From Pseudomonadales bacterium (GTDB taxonomy: Bacteria > Pseudomonadota > Gammaproteobacteria > Pseudomonadales > Pseudohongiellaceae): DNA of 64,000 nucleotides. Shown here piece after piece: positions 44,312 to 54,400 of the stretch. Location: contig JACKOJ010000002.1 of assembly GCA_024234325.1 (NCBI GenBank), forward strand, positions 248,001-312,000, written 5' to 3'. The notes under the pieces are model-generated. The model was not told the origin of the DNA, made no database searches, and worked only from the letters and a program-made list of their open reading frames with translations. Positions within the stretch are counted from its first letter, which is position 1, and every line of letters begins with the position of its first letter. A program made the position numbers and the translations under genes.

Positions 44312-44815
44312 TCACAGGGGCAAACGGTTTTCCTCCGTGACCTGACCTGCGTCCATCACGTATACACGCGTTAACTCCAGCAGCCTGACCCCGTAAGGAA
44401 TCAGGCGTGACTCCGTCCACCAGCGCTCCGTCGCGAAGAAACTGGTGCCGAAATAAATGAACACCATGAGAATCACCACTCCCCGGGCAATGCCGAACAC
44501 TCCCCCCAGCAGGCGGTCGGTCAGCTTCAGGCCGGAGATATCGATGAGCTTGCCCACCAGGTGGTTCACCAGCGCACCCGCCACCAGCGTGGCAATAAAC
44601 AGCACAGCAAAGGCAAAGACGGTCTGCATGCCTTCGCTGGCAATCCAGCTTCCCAGCAGAGGCCCCAGGTTCTCACTGTAAAGCCTGGCAACCAGCAGCG
44701 CAGCAATCCAGGCCAGCAACGACAGCACTTCCCGTACAAATCCCCGCCACAAGCCAAACATGCAGGAGATGCCGGTGACGATGAGAATGACGACGTCTAC
44801 TCCGTCCAGTGACAT
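44312..44815 (-). CDS. cvpA: CvpA family membrane protein
   Basis: A 167-residue inner-membrane protein with four predicted helices (about 7-27, 30-47, 65-85 and 102-122) and the typical DVVILIVTGISCMFGLWRGF start. CvpA in E. coli is tied to colicin V production and bile salt resistance. It is co-oriented with purF, 52 bases apart, and downstream of the DedD-like gene, as in most gammaproteobacteria. The molecular function is unknown. Confidence 0.93.
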   Translation of the reverse strand: MSLDGVDVVILIVTGISCMFGLWRGFVREVLSLLAWIAALLVARLYSENLGPLLGSWIASEGMQTVFAFAVLFIATLVAGALVNHLVGKLIDISGLKLTDRLLGGVFGIARGVVILMVFIYFGTSFFATERWWTESRLIPYGVRLLELTRVYVMDAGQVTEENRLPL

Positions 44816-44852
44816 GCACGCCTCTCCATCCGCACCCGCATCTGCGCTCGCC

Positions 44853-45461
44853 TCATAGCTCCTCGATCTCGTAACGCACCACTATGCCCGACAACTGGAA
44901 TTCCTCCTGCAACTGCTGCTGCAGACGTTGCACGGCGGCACGGTCCACACCCGGGCCAACGAACACTGCTGTCAGCGGCCCCTGGGAAGAACTGATCTCA
45001 CGAATATAGGCTCGGTGCCCCCGGCTCTGCAGGCGCTCCAGCAGATTGCGGGCGTTGGCCTGATTGGAAAAGGATGCCAGGCGGACACTCCAGCCCTGGG
45101 GCAGACCGTTCGGGTCCAGTTGCGGGGCTTCGCTCACCGGCGCAATGGCAGCCACGACCGTCTCGGCCGGACTTACGGCAGGCTCCAGGTCCGGCTGGGC
45201 AGCAGGCATGTCCGTGTCCGGCTCGGCAGTTTCCTGGGCAGGCATCGCATCGTCGATGCGGATATCGGCGGTATCCGCCGCAATCACGGGCCGTTCGGGA
45301 ATGACTCGGGGAGGTGTGGGGAACGGAACAGGTTCCGGAATTCGGCTCTCAAGCGGCAGCTCGTAACTGCCCTGGCCGTCAAACAAGACCGGCAGAATGA
45401 CTGCGGCGGCAACGACGATTACCGCGATGCCGACAACACGTTGTTTAGTGCTCTGGTCCAA
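44853..45461 (-). CDS. dedD: DedD-like SPOR-domain cell-division protein
   Basis: A 202-residue bitopic protein: a short cytoplasmic N-terminus, one helix at about 9-26 (VVGIAVIVVAAAVILPVLF), a proline-rich linker to about 120, and a C-terminal SPOR domain (WSVRLASFSNQANARNLLERLQ near 123-144) that binds denuded septal peptidoglycan. No ATG fits; the frame opens with TTG at 45461 and a GAGG site ten bases upstream, and the helix position agrees with E. coli DedD. Between folC and cvpA, its normal location. Confidence 0.9.
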   Translation of the reverse strand: MDQSTKQRVVGIAVIVVAAAVILPVLFDGQGSYELPLESRIPEPVPFPTPPRVIPERPVIAADTADIRIDDAMPAQETAEPDTDMPAAQPDLEPAVSPAETVVAAIAPVSEAPQLDPNGLPQGWSVRLASFSNQANARNLLERLQSRGHRAYIREISSSQGPLTAVFVGPGVDRAAVQRLQQQLQEEFQLSGIVVRYEIEEL

Positions 45462-45536
45462 ACCAGTAGTGCCTCTTTCAGACGAGGTATGGCTGCGTCA
45501 TACGAGCTGCAGCGGATAGCCGGCGACACGAGACTC

Positions 45537-46814
45537 TCAGCCCGCTTGTCGGCTTGCTTGCATCACATCAGCAACAGTCACGAAGGAACCTGTCGCCAGA
45601 ATCAGGTCTCCTGCGTCGGCATCCTGACAGGCCTGCCGGTAAGCCTGCTCGACGCTCTCGAAGGGACCGCACACTCTGGCCCCCCGTTCACGCAGAATTG
45701 CATACAGCGTTTCTGCTGCCAGACACCTTGGCTCCGCGAATGCGGCAATATACCAAAAGTCGACCTCAGTTTCTAAGGCTGCGTGAAAAGCAGCGTGATC
45801 CTTGTCGCTCATCATGGCCAGAACGACCCGCACCTGGCCCCGGATTTCGCCACTGCTGCGCGCCCGGCGCAGCTTCTGCGCCAGCATCGCACCGGCATGT
45901 CCGTTGTGCGCAACGTCCACGCGCACACTCACGCCTTCACGGGGGCTGCTGAGCCGCTGGAAACGCCCCTGAATATTGGGGTGCAGCAGCCCCTCCTCAA
46001 GGGCAGCGCGCGGTACCAGCAAGGCCAAATGCTGCAGGGCCGTGAGAACGGTGGCAGCATTGACGAGATCCAGCCCCGGCACCGGCAGATCCTCCATGAG
46101 CAACTCCTGACCGGGCTGGGGGCGATACCACCATTCCCAGGTCTCACCGGTCTGCACGTAGCCGTAGTCACGCTCCTGTATCTGCAGGACCGTTCCCTTC
46201 TGCTGCGCAAGCTCCAGCAGGGTAAGGGGCGGCTCGGCATCACCACAAAGGGCCGGAACTCCACGCCGCAGAATGCCGCCTTTCTCCACGGCAATGGCTT
46301 CGCGGGTATTCCCCAGCCAGTCCTGATGATCCAGCCCGATACTGGTAATGATCGAAAGATCGGGGTCTACAATATTGACGGCATCCAGACGCCCTCCCAG
46401 GCCGACCTCCAGCACCGCGATTTCGAGCCCGGCCTGTTCCAGCAGCATCAACCCGGCCAGGGTGCTGAACTCGAAATAGGACAGGGAAATCTCACCGCGA
46501 ACGGCATCGATACGGGCAAAGGCATCGCACAGCGCCTGGTCACTCGCTTCCTGTTGCCGGATCGTGATGCGCTCGTTGAAGCGCAGAATATGCGGAGAGG
46601 TATAGGTGCCGACGCGATAACCGGCAGCGTGGGCGATGGCGGCCAGCATGGCCACCGTGGAACCCTTGCCATTGGTGCCTGCCACCGTGATCACACAGGG
46701 AGCCGGGCGCGTCAGGCCCAGCCTGTGCGCGACCTCCCTCACCCTGCCAAGACCCAGCTCGATCTCCTTGGGATGAAGGGACTGAATACGCTCCAGCCAG
46801 GCTGAGAGATTCAT
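45537..46814 (-). CDS. folC: Dihydrofolate/folylpolyglutamate synthase
   Basis: ATP-dependent ligase adding glutamate to dihydropteroate and folates. The 425-residue protein has the P-loop GTNGKGST at 46-53, the GLGGRLDAVNIVDPDLSIITSIG segment near 141-163 and a Mur-ligase C-terminal domain (LVRVVLAMMSDKD type region). It follows accD with 44 bases of very AT-rich spacer and precedes dedD, a conserved order in gammaproteobacteria. Confidence 0.95.
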   Translation of the reverse strand: MNLSAWLERIQSLHPKEIELGLGRVREVAHRLGLTRPAPCVITVAGTNGKGSTVAMLAAIAHAAGYRVGTYTSPHILRFNERITIRQQEASDQALCDAFARIDAVRGEISLSYFEFSTLAGLMLLEQAGLEIAVLEVGLGGRLDAVNIVDPDLSIITSIGLDHQDWLGNTREAIAVEKGGILRRGVPALCGDAEPPLTLLELAQQKGTVLQIQERDYGYVQTGETWEWWYRPQPGQELLMEDLPVPGLDLVNAATVLTALQHLALLVPRAALEEGLLHPNIQGRFQRLSSPREGVSVRVDVAHNGHAGAMLAQKLRRARSSGEIRGQVRVVLAMMSDKDHAAFHAALETEVDFWYIAAFAEPRCLAAETLYAILRERGARVCGPFESVEQAYRQACQDADAGDLILATGSFVTVADVMQASRQAG

Positions 46815-46858
46815 TTAAATAAACTCTATAACTATCTGATATATAGGTATTTAAAAGA

Positions 46859-47743
46859 TCAAAGATGAAGCAGCTTCGCCAACAGGGACGAGAGCTTGTC
46901 ACGCAGATCCTTGCGATGAACGATCATGTCGATAGCGCCATGTTCCAGCAGAAACTCGCTGCGCTGGAAGCCTTCGGGCAGCTTCACACGCACGGTCTGA
47001 CGGATCACATCGGGGCCGGTGAAACCCACCAGTGCATTCGGTTCCGCGACGTTGATGTCCCCCAGCATCGCCAGGCTGGCGGAGACACCGCCGTAGACCG
47101 GGTCCACCAGGACGGAAATAAAAGGCAGGCCGTTCTCGCGCAGGCGCGCCAGCGCTGCCGAGGTCTTGGCCATCTGCATCAGGGAGATCAGGGCCTCCTG
47201 CATACGGGCACCACCACTGGTGGAGAAGCAGACCAGGGGCAGACGCTTGGCAATACAGGTGTTGACCGCCTGGGTGAATTTCTCGCCCACTACCGCCCCC
47301 ATGGAGCCGCCGATAAAGCCAAACTCGAAGGCGGCAACCACCATCGCGACCTCATTGACCTTGCCTTCGACCACGATCAGGGCGTCTCGCTCCCCAGTGC
47401 TCTTCTGGGCCGCCGAGAGGCGATCCTTGTACTTCTTCAGATCCTTGAACTTGAGAAGATCCACGGGCTCCATGTCGGCAAACAGCTCCACCTGCCCTTC
47501 CGGATCCAGGAACAGTTCCAGGCGGCGGCGGGCGGTAATGCGCATGTGATGGTCGCACTTGGGACAGACTTCCAGATTGCGCTCCAGATCCGGCCGGTAG
47601 AGCACGGCTTCACACCGGGGGCATTTGCGCCACAGGCCTTCCGGCACGCTGTTGCGCTGTTTGGCTGCCGTGCCTTCGCCCTGACCCTGGCCCTGACCAT
47701 TGCCGCTGCGGATGGAGGGGAGGATTTTGTTAATCCAACTCAT
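46859..47743 (-). CDS. accD: Acetyl-CoA carboxylase carboxyltransferase subunit beta
   Basis: Beta subunit of the carboxyltransferase that makes malonyl-CoA for fatty-acid synthesis. The 294-residue protein has the tetracysteine zinc ribbon C41, C44, C60, C63, used in DNA/mRNA contacts in E. coli, and the crotonase-type domain with GFIGGSMGAVVGEK, FSTSGGARMQEALISLMQMAKT and PVYGGVSASLAMLGD. Near the start, a short Gly-Gln repeat (residues 14-24) comes from a short tandem DNA repeat. accD is essential. Pairs with folC downstream. Confidence 0.96.
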   Translation of the reverse strand: MSWINKILPSIRSGNGQGQGQGEGTAAKQRNSVPEGLWRKCPRCEAVLYRPDLERNLEVCPKCDHHMRITARRRLELFLDPEGQVELFADMEPVDLLKFKDLKKYKDRLSAAQKSTGERDALIVVEGKVNEVAMVVAAFEFGFIGGSMGAVVGEKFTQAVNTCIAKRLPLVCFSTSGGARMQEALISLMQMAKTSAALARLRENGLPFISVLVDPVYGGVSASLAMLGDINVAEPNALVGFTGPDVIRQTVRVKLPEGFQRSEFLLEHGAIDMIVHRKDLRDKLSSLLAKLLHL

Positions 47744-47794
47744 AAAGACTTCCCGTAAAAACTGTTAGAACTGTGTACTGTACGTAGCCTGCCG

Positions 47795-48607
47795 TCAGGC
47801 GTCGAGTGCTTCGCGCATTTCCCCGATCAGGGCAACGGTTTCGCCAATCTGATCCTGTGTGTAAACCTTGCCTGGCTGCAGGTAGCTGATTCTGTCCACC
47901 AGTGCGCTGCCTACTATAACACCGTCACTGAGCGCTGCCATTTCCCGGGCAGAGTCCGGCCCCTTGATGCCGAAACCCACCACGATGGGCAGCTCGGTGA
48001 TGCTGCGCAGGTGTTCAATCTTAGCGCGAATGTCCGCCTTGTCAGTAATCGCGGCGCCAGTCACCCCTTTCAGGGAAACATAGTACAGATAGCCGGTGGA
48101 ACAGGCACAGATCGAGGCCAGACGGCTCTCGCTGGTGGTCGGAGCCACGAGAAAAATGGTGTCCAGGCCCCTGGGGCGCACGGCAGCAAAGAATTCATCG
48201 CCCTCATTCGCGGGCAGATCGACGATCAGCAGACCATCGACACCGGCATCCGAGGCCGCTTCCGCAAAGGCCTCATAGCCCATGATCTCGATGGGATTGA
48301 GGTAGCCCATCAGCACGATGGGAGTCGCCTGATCCGTCTTGCGGAACTGCGCCACAATCGCCAGCACATCCTTGAGCGTCGTACCCGCTTTCAGCGCACG
48401 TTCGGAGCCCAGTTGGATCACCGGGCCATCGGAGGATGGATCGCTGAAGGGCATGCCGAGCTCGATGATGTCGGCCCCGTTGGCCACCAGTGCGTGCATC
48501 AGCGGCACGGTCAGCGAGGGGGCGGGGTCGCCCGCCACCAGGTACGGCACCAGCACCTTTCGGCCTTCGGCCTGGCGGGAGGAAATGGTCTGACTGATAC
48601 GGCTCAT
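47795..48607 (-). CDS. trpA: Tryptophan synthase alpha subunit
   Basis: Cleaves indole-3-glycerol phosphate to indole and glyceraldehyde-3-phosphate, passing indole to TrpB through a tunnel. The 270-residue TIM barrel keeps the catalytic Glu49 and Asp60 (ELGMPFSDPSSDGP), numbered as in Salmonella, and the phosphate-binding GFGIKGP and VIVGSALV segments. It begins 14 bases after trpB. Standard length, intact. Confidence 0.97.
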   Translation of the reverse strand: MSRISQTISSRQAEGRKVLVPYLVAGDPAPSLTVPLMHALVANGADIIELGMPFSDPSSDGPVIQLGSERALKAGTTLKDVLAIVAQFRKTDQATPIVLMGYLNPIEIMGYEAFAEAASDAGVDGLLIVDLPANEGDEFFAAVRPRGLDTIFLVAPTTSESRLASICACSTGYLYYVSLKGVTGAAITDKADIRAKIEHLRSITELPIVVGFGIKGPDSAREMAALSDGVIVGSALVDRISYLQPGKVYTQDQIGETVALIGEMREALDA

Positions 48608-48621
48608 GAGGGTTTCACTCT

Positions 48622-49863
48622 TCAGATTCGAATGCCATCGATCTCGGCAACGGTATGGATGTCCTTGTCTCCGCGACCGGACAGGTTGACCACCAGAAAC
48701 TGATCCGGCGACATCGTGGCGGCCAGCTTGCCGGCATAGGCCACGGCATGGCTGGACTCCAGTGCCGGAATGATCCCTTCCATGCGGGTCAGGGCACGGA
48801 ATGCGGTCAGTGCCTCCTTGTCGGTGGCAGCCACATACTTCACGCGACCGACATCCTTCAGCCAGGAGTGTTCCGGGCCAACGCCGGGATAGTCGAGGCC
48901 CGCCGACACAGAATGGGTCTCCAGTATCTGACCGGCATCATCGCTCATCAGATAGGTGCGGTTGCCGTGCAGGACGCCGGGGCGCCCTGCGCTCAGGGGG
49001 GCGGCATGACGACCGGTCTCCAGTCCGTCTCCCCCGGCCTCAACGCCGTACATGGCAACTTCGCTGTCGTGCAGGAAGGGATGGAACAGACCAATGGCAT
49101 TGGAGCCGCCGCCCACACAGGCCACCAGGCCATCCGGCAGACGACCGAACTGCTCCAGCGACTGCTGGCGTGCCTCACGGCCAATCACCGCCTGGAAATC
49201 GCGCACCAGACGGGGATAAGGATGCGGGCCCGCTGCCGTGCCGATGATGTAATAGGTGTTGTCCACATTGGTGGCCCAGTCCCGCAGCGCCTCGTTCATC
49301 GCATCCTTCAGGGTGCGCGAACCGGACTCGACGGAGACCACATTCGCCCCCAGCAGCTTCATGCGGTAGACGTTGGCCGATTGGCGCTTGATGTCCTCCG
49401 CGCCCATGTAGACATGGCACTCCAGCCCCAGACGGGCCGCGATGGTGGCGCTGGCAACGCCGTGCTGCCCCGCGCCGGTCTCCGCGATGATGCGCGGCTT
49501 GCCCATGTATTTGGCCAGCAGTGCCTGACCAATGGTGTTGTTGATCTTGTGCGCGCCGGTGTGGTTCAGGTCCTCGCGCTTGAGCACGATCTGTGCGCCG
49601 CCATAGTGTTTGGTGAGGCGCTCGGCCAGGTACAGCGGTGACGGGCGGCCGACGTAGTATTTCAGATCCTTGTCGAACTCCGCCCAGAAGGCAGCGTCCG
49701 TCGCCATGCTGGAGTAAACCCGGTCGAGTTCCTCCACGGCTGCAATCAGGGTCTCCCCCACGAACACTCCGCCGAAACGGCCGAAATGGCCGTGACTGTC
49801 AGGCCCGCTGAAGGGATCAGCCGCCTGCGCCTTGTCACTGCCTACTGTCTTGATCTCAGACAC
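48622..49863 (-). CDS. trpB: Tryptophan synthase beta subunit
   Basis: PLP enzyme condensing indole with serine. The 413-residue protein has the PLP lysine Lys106 in HTGAHKINNTIG, FGGVFVGETLI near the start, and the phosphate-binding GGGSNAIGLFHPF segment near 252-264. Translation starts at GTG 49863, eight bases before the trpF stop, with an AGGTG site, so trpF-trpB-trpA form a coupled set. No trp leader peptide or attenuator was seen upstream of trpF. Confidence 0.97.
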   Translation of the reverse strand: MSEIKTVGSDKAQAADPFSGPDSHGHFGRFGGVFVGETLIAAVEELDRVYSSMATDAAFWAEFDKDLKYYVGRPSPLYLAERLTKHYGGAQIVLKREDLNHTGAHKINNTIGQALLAKYMGKPRIIAETGAGQHGVASATIAARLGLECHVYMGAEDIKRQSANVYRMKLLGANVVSVESGSRTLKDAMNEALRDWATNVDNTYYIIGTAAGPHPYPRLVRDFQAVIGREARQQSLEQFGRLPDGLVACVGGGSNAIGLFHPFLHDSEVAMYGVEAGGDGLETGRHAAPLSAGRPGVLHGNRTYLMSDDAGQILETHSVSAGLDYPGVGPEHSWLKDVGRVKYVAATDKEALTAFRALTRMEGIIPALESSHAVAYAGKLAATMSPDQFLVVNLSGRGDKDIHTVAEIDGIRI

Positions 49864-50485
49864 GATTCACCTCGTCAAAAAACGCCGTCAGGCGTTGTGC
49901 ACACTTCACGCCGGGGGCAGACTCCACCCCACTGCTGACATCCACCGCGTAGGGCCGCACCTGCTCAATGGCAGTGGCCACATTGTCCGCCATCAGGCCA
50001 CCGGCCAGCACGATCTTTGCGTCGCCATCCTGCACGCATCGTCTGGCCACTTCCCAGTCAAAACGCAGCCCTGTGCCCCCGAAAGCATTCTTGTCAAAGC
50101 TATCGAGGAGTATCGCAGAACTATCTGAATACTTTGATATTTCAGCCTTAATATCCAGGCCTTCCCGAACCCGGATCACCTTCATGTAGGGCATGCTGAA
50201 GGAACGGCAGAACTCGGGGCTCTCGTCGCCATGAAACTGCAGGCAGTCCAGATGCAGCGCTTCCAGCACCGCCTCAACCTCACCCCTGCCAGCGTTCACA
50301 AACAAGCCCACGGCGCTGACAAACGCCGGCATGGCCGCCCGAATCGGCAAGGCACGCTCGGTACTCAGGAAGCGCTTGCTGCCGGGGTAAAAATTCAGGC
50401 CGATGGCATCCGCCCCCAGATCACACGCCAGGCGTGTGTCCTCCACACGGGTCAACCCACAAATCTTGATTCGGGTACGGGACAC
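49856..50485 (-). CDS. trpF: Phosphoribosylanthranilate isomerase
   Basis: Third step of tryptophan synthesis after anthranilate phosphoribosylation. The 209-residue TIM barrel has the catalytic Cys9 in KICGLTR near the start, VGLFVNA and the DVSSGVESAPG phosphate/catalytic-Asp segment near 179-189. The start is GTG. A 141-base gap to truA precedes it and could hold a promoter. Only the last part of the pathway (trpF, B, A) is here; trpE, G, D and C are not in the window. Confidence 0.95.
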   Translation of the reverse strand: MSRTRIKICGLTRVEDTRLACDLGADAIGLNFYPGSKRFLSTERALPIRAAMPAFVSAVGLFVNAGRGEVEAVLEALHLDCLQFHGDESPEFCRSFSMPYMKVIRVREGLDIKAEISKYSDSSAILLDSFDKNAFGGTGLRFDWEVARRCVQDGDAKIVLAGGLMADNVATAIEQVRPYAVDVSSGVESAPGVKCAQRLTAFFDEVNRV

Positions 50486-50626
50486 GGTTCAGGGAATCCT
50501 TGGTTTCCGCCTGCTGCAAAAGGGTGCGATTCTAGCAAAGTTCCTGGGGCCTGTTGACACTAATTTGATAATCGCTGCTGGCGAGCAGGTGGTGCCCGCA
50601 AAGGCAAAAGAAACGCAGCACAGTCC

Positions 50627-51457
50627 TCAAGGCAGCCCTGGGTAAGGTTGCAAAAATACTGGCCCCAGCGCAGGGCTTGGCAGCCCGAAATGTGCCGGAT
50701 AGGCGGCCTCTACCAGATAGAGCCCCTCGGGTCTCGCCGTCATGCCCGCCAGCGTGCGATCCCGGGATTCCAGCAACTCCCTCGCCCATTCCGGCGGCTG
50801 CTTGCCCTCCCCGATTTCCATCAGGGTTCCGGCGATATTGCGCACCATGTGATGCAGGAAAGCATTGGCCTGAATGTCGAGCAGAATATAGCGCTGGTGG
50901 CGGAAGACGCGCAGATGCGTGACCCGTCGCACGGGCGTTGGTGACTGGCAACTGGCCGCCCGGAAAGCACTGAAATCCTGCTCCCCCAGCAGATACTGCC
51001 CCGCCTCGTTCATGCGGTCGATATCGAGCGTATGACGGGTATGGGTCACCCGGCCTGCCATGCTGGCAGAGGCCACCTCACTGTCCAGAATGACGTAGTG
51101 ATAGCGACGATGCAGCGCAGAGAAACGGGCATGGAAATCGTCGTCCACGGCACGCGCCCAGACGACGCGCACAGAAGGCGGCAGCAGGCTGTTGCTGCCT
51201 TTCACCCAGGCTTTTTCACCGCGATCGACGGCACAGTTGAAGTGGGTCACCTGACCGGTGGCATGCACACCGGCATCCGTTCGTCCGGCACAGATCAGGG
51301 AAACGGGATGATCGGCAACGGCGGCCAGCGCCTCTTCGACAGCGCGCTGCACCGTGGGGACTGCGGGTTTTTCCTGCCGCTGCCAGCCAAAGAAGGCCGT
51401 GCCGTCATACTCCACGCCAATGGCGATGCGACACGGTTTGTCGGATGGTGTAGTCAA
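50627..51457 (-). CDS. truA: tRNA pseudouridine synthase A
   Basis: Makes pseudouridine at positions 38-40 of many tRNAs. The 276-residue protein has the catalytic Asp61 in GRTDAGVHATGQV, an EYDGTAFFGWQRQ start region and a FLHHMVRNIAGTL segment near 207-219. No ATG is available near the family start, so TTG at 51457 is the probable initiator, 28 bases after fimV. The fimV-truA-trpF order is the Pseudomonas one. Intact. Confidence 0.95.
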   Translation of the reverse strand: MTTPSDKPCRIAIGVEYDGTAFFGWQRQEKPAVPTVQRAVEEALAAVADHPVSLICAGRTDAGVHATGQVTHFNCAVDRGEKAWVKGSNSLLPPSVRVVWARAVDDDFHARFSALHRRYHYVILDSEVASASMAGRVTHTRHTLDIDRMNEAGQYLLGEQDFSAFRAASCQSPTPVRRVTHLRVFRHQRYILLDIQANAFLHHMVRNIAGTLMEIGEGKQPPEWARELLESRDRTLAGMTARPEGLYLVEAAYPAHFGLPSPALGPVFLQPYPGLP

Positions 51458-51485
51458 CTCAAACTCTTGGGGATAGATTGCAGAA

Positions 51486-54400
51486 TTACAGCTTGCCCAG
51501 CAACTCGTTGGCGTCTTTCACCTGTTCCTCGTTGCCTTCCTTGACCACCTCTTCCAGGATTTCACGGGCACCGGCCTTGTCACCCATCTCGAAATAGGCG
51601 CGCGCCAGATCGAGCTTGGTGGCGGCTTCGTCGGTGTCGGAGAGGAAATCCAGGTCCTCGTCGTCCTCCGCATCCGTGTCGCCGGATGCACCGTCGTCCT
51701 GCTCCAGGTTGTCGTCCACAAACTGCAGGTCATCAAAGGTATCCGCTGTGTCCTGCGCGGGAGCAGTACCAGCATCCGCTTCGGGAGACAGGTCGAAATG
51801 GGCGTCATCGAAGCGGAACTCCGCCTTGCTGTCGCCTTCCTCGTCATCCAGGAACTCGATTTCGGCATCGTCGTCGCTGTCCAGATCGAACTCGACAGAG
51901 GCCGGGCTGTCCTCCGGCTCGGCATCGGCATCCAGATCCAGGTCAAACTCGATATCGTCGTCTGCCAACTCGATGCTGGCATCGTTCTCGGCGGGCGCCG
52001 ACGCAACCTCAATGTCCGGGCTGTCGCCTGAGGCTTGATCCTCGTCGATCACGGCAAAATCAAAGTCGATGTCGTTCTCGTCCGACTCTGGCTCCTCTTC
52101 CACGTCCGCGGCAGTCTCTTCAGTGTCTTCCGGCACAGCGGACTCCGGCTCATCGACGGCGAAGTCAAAATCGAAGTCGATGGCGTTTTCATCCTGCTCC
52201 GGCTCTTCAAGCGCCGACGCGGCCTCTGCGGGCGCAGGTTCGTCGTCCTGCAGGTCAAAGCTGATACTTTCAATATCCTCGATGGCGGCATCTTCCGTCG
52301 CGGGCGCATCGACATCGGTATCGGACAGATCAAAATCGGACGACAGTGACAATCCCTCGATCTCGTCCTCCCCGCCCAGTGTCTGCTCCTCTGCGGGTTG
52401 GTCCGGTGCACTGAAGCTCAGCTCAATGCCATCATCGGACTCCGCTGTATCCTCTGCCATTGTGTCGGCGGGCTCGTCGTCATCCGGCGCAAAGTCGAAA
52501 TCGATGTCGTTGCTGTCGATGTCCGCGGCCGGTTCCTGCTGCACAGGTTCGTCTTCCGATACCGCACCTGACAGCACTTTGTCATCATCCACTTCCGCAC
52601 TGGCCTCAAGATCCAGTGCCACCTCCATGTCGTCCAGCGCATTCAGTTCGTTGAAGAAGTCATCCTCACCCTCTTCCAGAATCTCGCTGTCGGTTTCGTC
52701 ATGCAGTTGTGCACGCAGGGTGGCAATGCGCGGCTCAACACCGCCTACGCCCATGTCACGAATCTCGGTCTCCTGCAGCTTGAAGCCCACCGCATCCTGC
52801 TTGCCCACGTAGGCTTCCAGCAGTTTCATGCGCAGATCAACGCGGTCCGGTTCGGCGACGATGGCATCGCGCAGAAGCGACTCCGCCTCATCAAATTTTT
52901 CGTAGGCAATCAGGGCGTCAGCCTCTTCCAGCACGTCCTGGGCAGAGACAGCAGCAGCGGGAGCCTCTTCGGGCTCGTCTTCGTCAAAGGCGTCCAGAAC
53001 GAGGGGCTGTTCCTCTTCGGACTCTTCCGGGGCAAGCGCCTCCGCCGGTTCCTCTGCAAGGTCAAAGTCATCGTCAGACAGCAGGTCTTCCGAATCCGCG
53101 CTCTCGTCCTCGTCGTCATGGGACATCAGGGCAGCATCCGCTGTCCCGGCCATGCTCATGATTTCGTCGAGCTCGTCATCTGACACGTCCGCCGTCAGGG
53201 GCGACTCGTCGTCTGTGGCTGCTGCCTGCTCGTCGCCGGACTCGCCTTCCATCTCGCCGTCTTCAACCGGCATGCCTTCCATGCCGGCCAGAGCAGCCTC
53301 CTGCTCAGCCGCGCGGTTGCGGCGCAGAAGCACCACCACCAGCATCAGAATCACCAGCGCTACCAGTGCAAGCAAGGCGTAGGTGTTGGCCACCAGCGTA
53401 TCCAGAATCTGCTCGACCAGGGTTTTTTCGGGCGCCATGGTAATGACGGTGGGCGGATCCACCGGTTCCGGCTCTGCAGCAGCGGCCTCGGCGAGTGACT
53501 GTTGAAGCTGGGCCAGCTCCAGATCACGCAGCCGAATGATTTCCTGGGCGGAGGCAATCTGCTGCTCCAGCAGCCCCAGACGCTCGGTCAGCTCTGCATT
53601 CAGCAAAGCGGCGCGATCAGCCTCTTCGCGCTGAACGGCAAGTGCGTCTTCCAGGCTGGCAATCTGGGCATCCAGTGCCGCAGTCTGCTCAGCGCTCTGA
53701 CCACTGCCGGAAGACTGCGCGGAAGCAGGCTCGGCGTTGTCGCTGCTGACCACGGTCAACTCGCCACGTCCTGGGCCACCAGTGGCCTGCGGCTGCGCCG
53801 TTACGGGCTGGCTGGCCAGAGGCACATTGCGACGGTTGTCAAAAAGCTGGTTCTGACGCGCGACTTCACTCATCGCCTCGCGGGCACTGAGGGCGCGAAT
53901 CTGCTCAAGGGTCGGCACCCGCAGCACCTGGCCACGGCGCACCATGTTGATGTTGTCGGAAATGAAGGCTTCGCGATTCAGGCTCTGCAGGGCCAGCATG
54001 GTCTGCTGCACGGAAACGGAGCTGTCGGGACGCACACGCAGGGCAACATCCCAGAGAGTGTCGTTGGTGCCGATGGTGACGGATTCTGCCGTGGCACTGG
54101 CCGCGCGGGTGGGCTGTGCGGGCTGGGCTGCCGGTTCCGGCACGGGCGCGGGTTCTGCCGCAACGGACACAGGCTCTTCCGCAGGTACCGCAACGGGCTC
54201 GGGCTCGCTGGCAGGCGCCGCAGCAAGCCTTTCCGGAGCACTTGAAGAAACCTGTGCAACCTGTTGATTCTGAACTGTTTGAACTGGAGAAGGAGCCTGT
54301 ACCGGCTGCTGCACCGGGGCCGCATTTCCGGTCGCCGCAAACGGCGGCAGATCGAGCAGAACGGTGTACTCACTCAGCAGGCGACCACTTGGCCAGCGGG

